DNA of 64,000 bases from Aureispira sp050633105 (GTDB taxonomy: Bacteria; Bacteroidota; Bacteroidia; Chitinophagales; Saprospiraceae). The translations under genes were made by a program, and so were the position numbers. The stretch's first letter is position 1. Each line of letters starts with the position of its first letter. Positions 63,891-64,000 of this stretch are shown here, in pieces. Under the pieces are notes generated by a model. It was not told the origin of the DNA. It ran no database searches and saw only the letters and a list, made by a program, of their open reading frames with translations. The stretch covers positions 62,001-126,000 of the forward strand of contig JBOEFW010000043.1 of assembly GCA_050633105.1 (NCBI GenBank). Reading direction: 5' to 3'.

Positions 63891-64000
63891 ATGAACGTTA
63901 ATCTATCCAAAACTGATAAAATAAAACTGCTCAACTCAGAAAGTATCTATAGTATTATGCAAAAGATACTTTTAAGAGAAGAGGATATAGAGCAAAATAA
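63891..64000 (+). CDS. JAB/RadC-like protein, cut by the window end
   Basis: The first 36 codons read MNVNLSKTDKIKLLNSESIY, then SIMQKILLREEDIEQN, closely matching the start of the JAB/RadC-like protein at 9882 (MNINLTDEEKIKLLNSDDIY, GIMQKILLREEKIDQN). The window ends before the JAB motif. The DNA is much richer in A/T than the first copy, so the pair is not a recent duplication. Confidence 0.8.
   Translation, partial: MNVNLSKTDKIKLLNSESIYSIMQKILLREEDIEQN

Overview
The window looks like chromosome of a low-to-medium GC Bacteroidota bacterium, most likely Saprospiria (Saprospira/Aureispira-like). Supporting signs: type IX secretion (T9SS) sorting domains of both types (A at 30286-34791, B at 24093-25850), PorZ, GldA, a PorE-like TPR/propeller lipoprotein-type protein, TAnnTTTG-like promoter boxes and a general lack of Shine-Dalgarno sequences. 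The genus is an inference. There is one tRNA (Pro-GGG) and no rRNA, CRISPR array or intact insertion sequence.

Layout. 1-5.2 kb: FAD-linked sugar-lactone-oxidase-like enzyme, a 1.3 kb gene-poor stretch with decayed fragments, an ECF-like sigma factor with a TPR membrane partner, tRNA-Pro. 5.2-9.2 kb: an AT-rich cassette (broken paralogue, unknown protein, multi-pass membrane protein) followed by a histidine kinase/LuxR regulator pair. 9.2-19.3 kb: accessory region with a JAB/RadC-like protein, an inverted pair of structured repeats, then a defence island: AbiJ-type gene, hsdM, hsdS, a Schlafen/AlbA_2 remnant, a HEPN-type Abi gene and hsdR. 19.3-30 kb: small membrane protein, formylglycine-generating enzyme plus sulfatase (both lipoproteins), a T9SS type B FnIII protein, an M16-like protein without its zinc motif, HchA, a GGWV-repeat secreted protein and a secreted coiled-coil protein; two assembly gaps sit in copies of one repeat. 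30-36 kb: a 1500-residue LamG adhesin with T9SS type A signal preceded by a tail-collar protein. 36-41.6 kb: PorE-like protein and PorZ, the latter with an in-frame amber codon.

41.6-50.9 kb is a co-directional cell-surface glycan cluster: MBOAT acyltransferase, SGNH protein, LRR protein, GT-C-like membrane protein, GDSL hydrolase and GT39-type glycosyltransferase. The SGNH protein and the GT39 protein appear to share a C-terminal beta-rich module. 50.9-58.6 kb holds envelope functions: GldA, two SurA-like chaperones, MoxR ATPase, a coiled-coil protein paralogous to the one at 29 kb, and a lipoprotein with Ig-like domains. 58.6-64 kb is housekeeping: YdjM-like membrane hydrolase, Dtd, RarA, a TetR regulator with FabF behind two matching operators, and the start of a second JAB/RadC-like gene cut by the window end.

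The points most worth following are the inverted structured repeats with compensatory stem changes next to the defence island, the Abi gene placed inside the hsd operon, the CTTAC-N6-GTAAG operator pair, the PorZ amber codon and the shared module of the glycan cluster.
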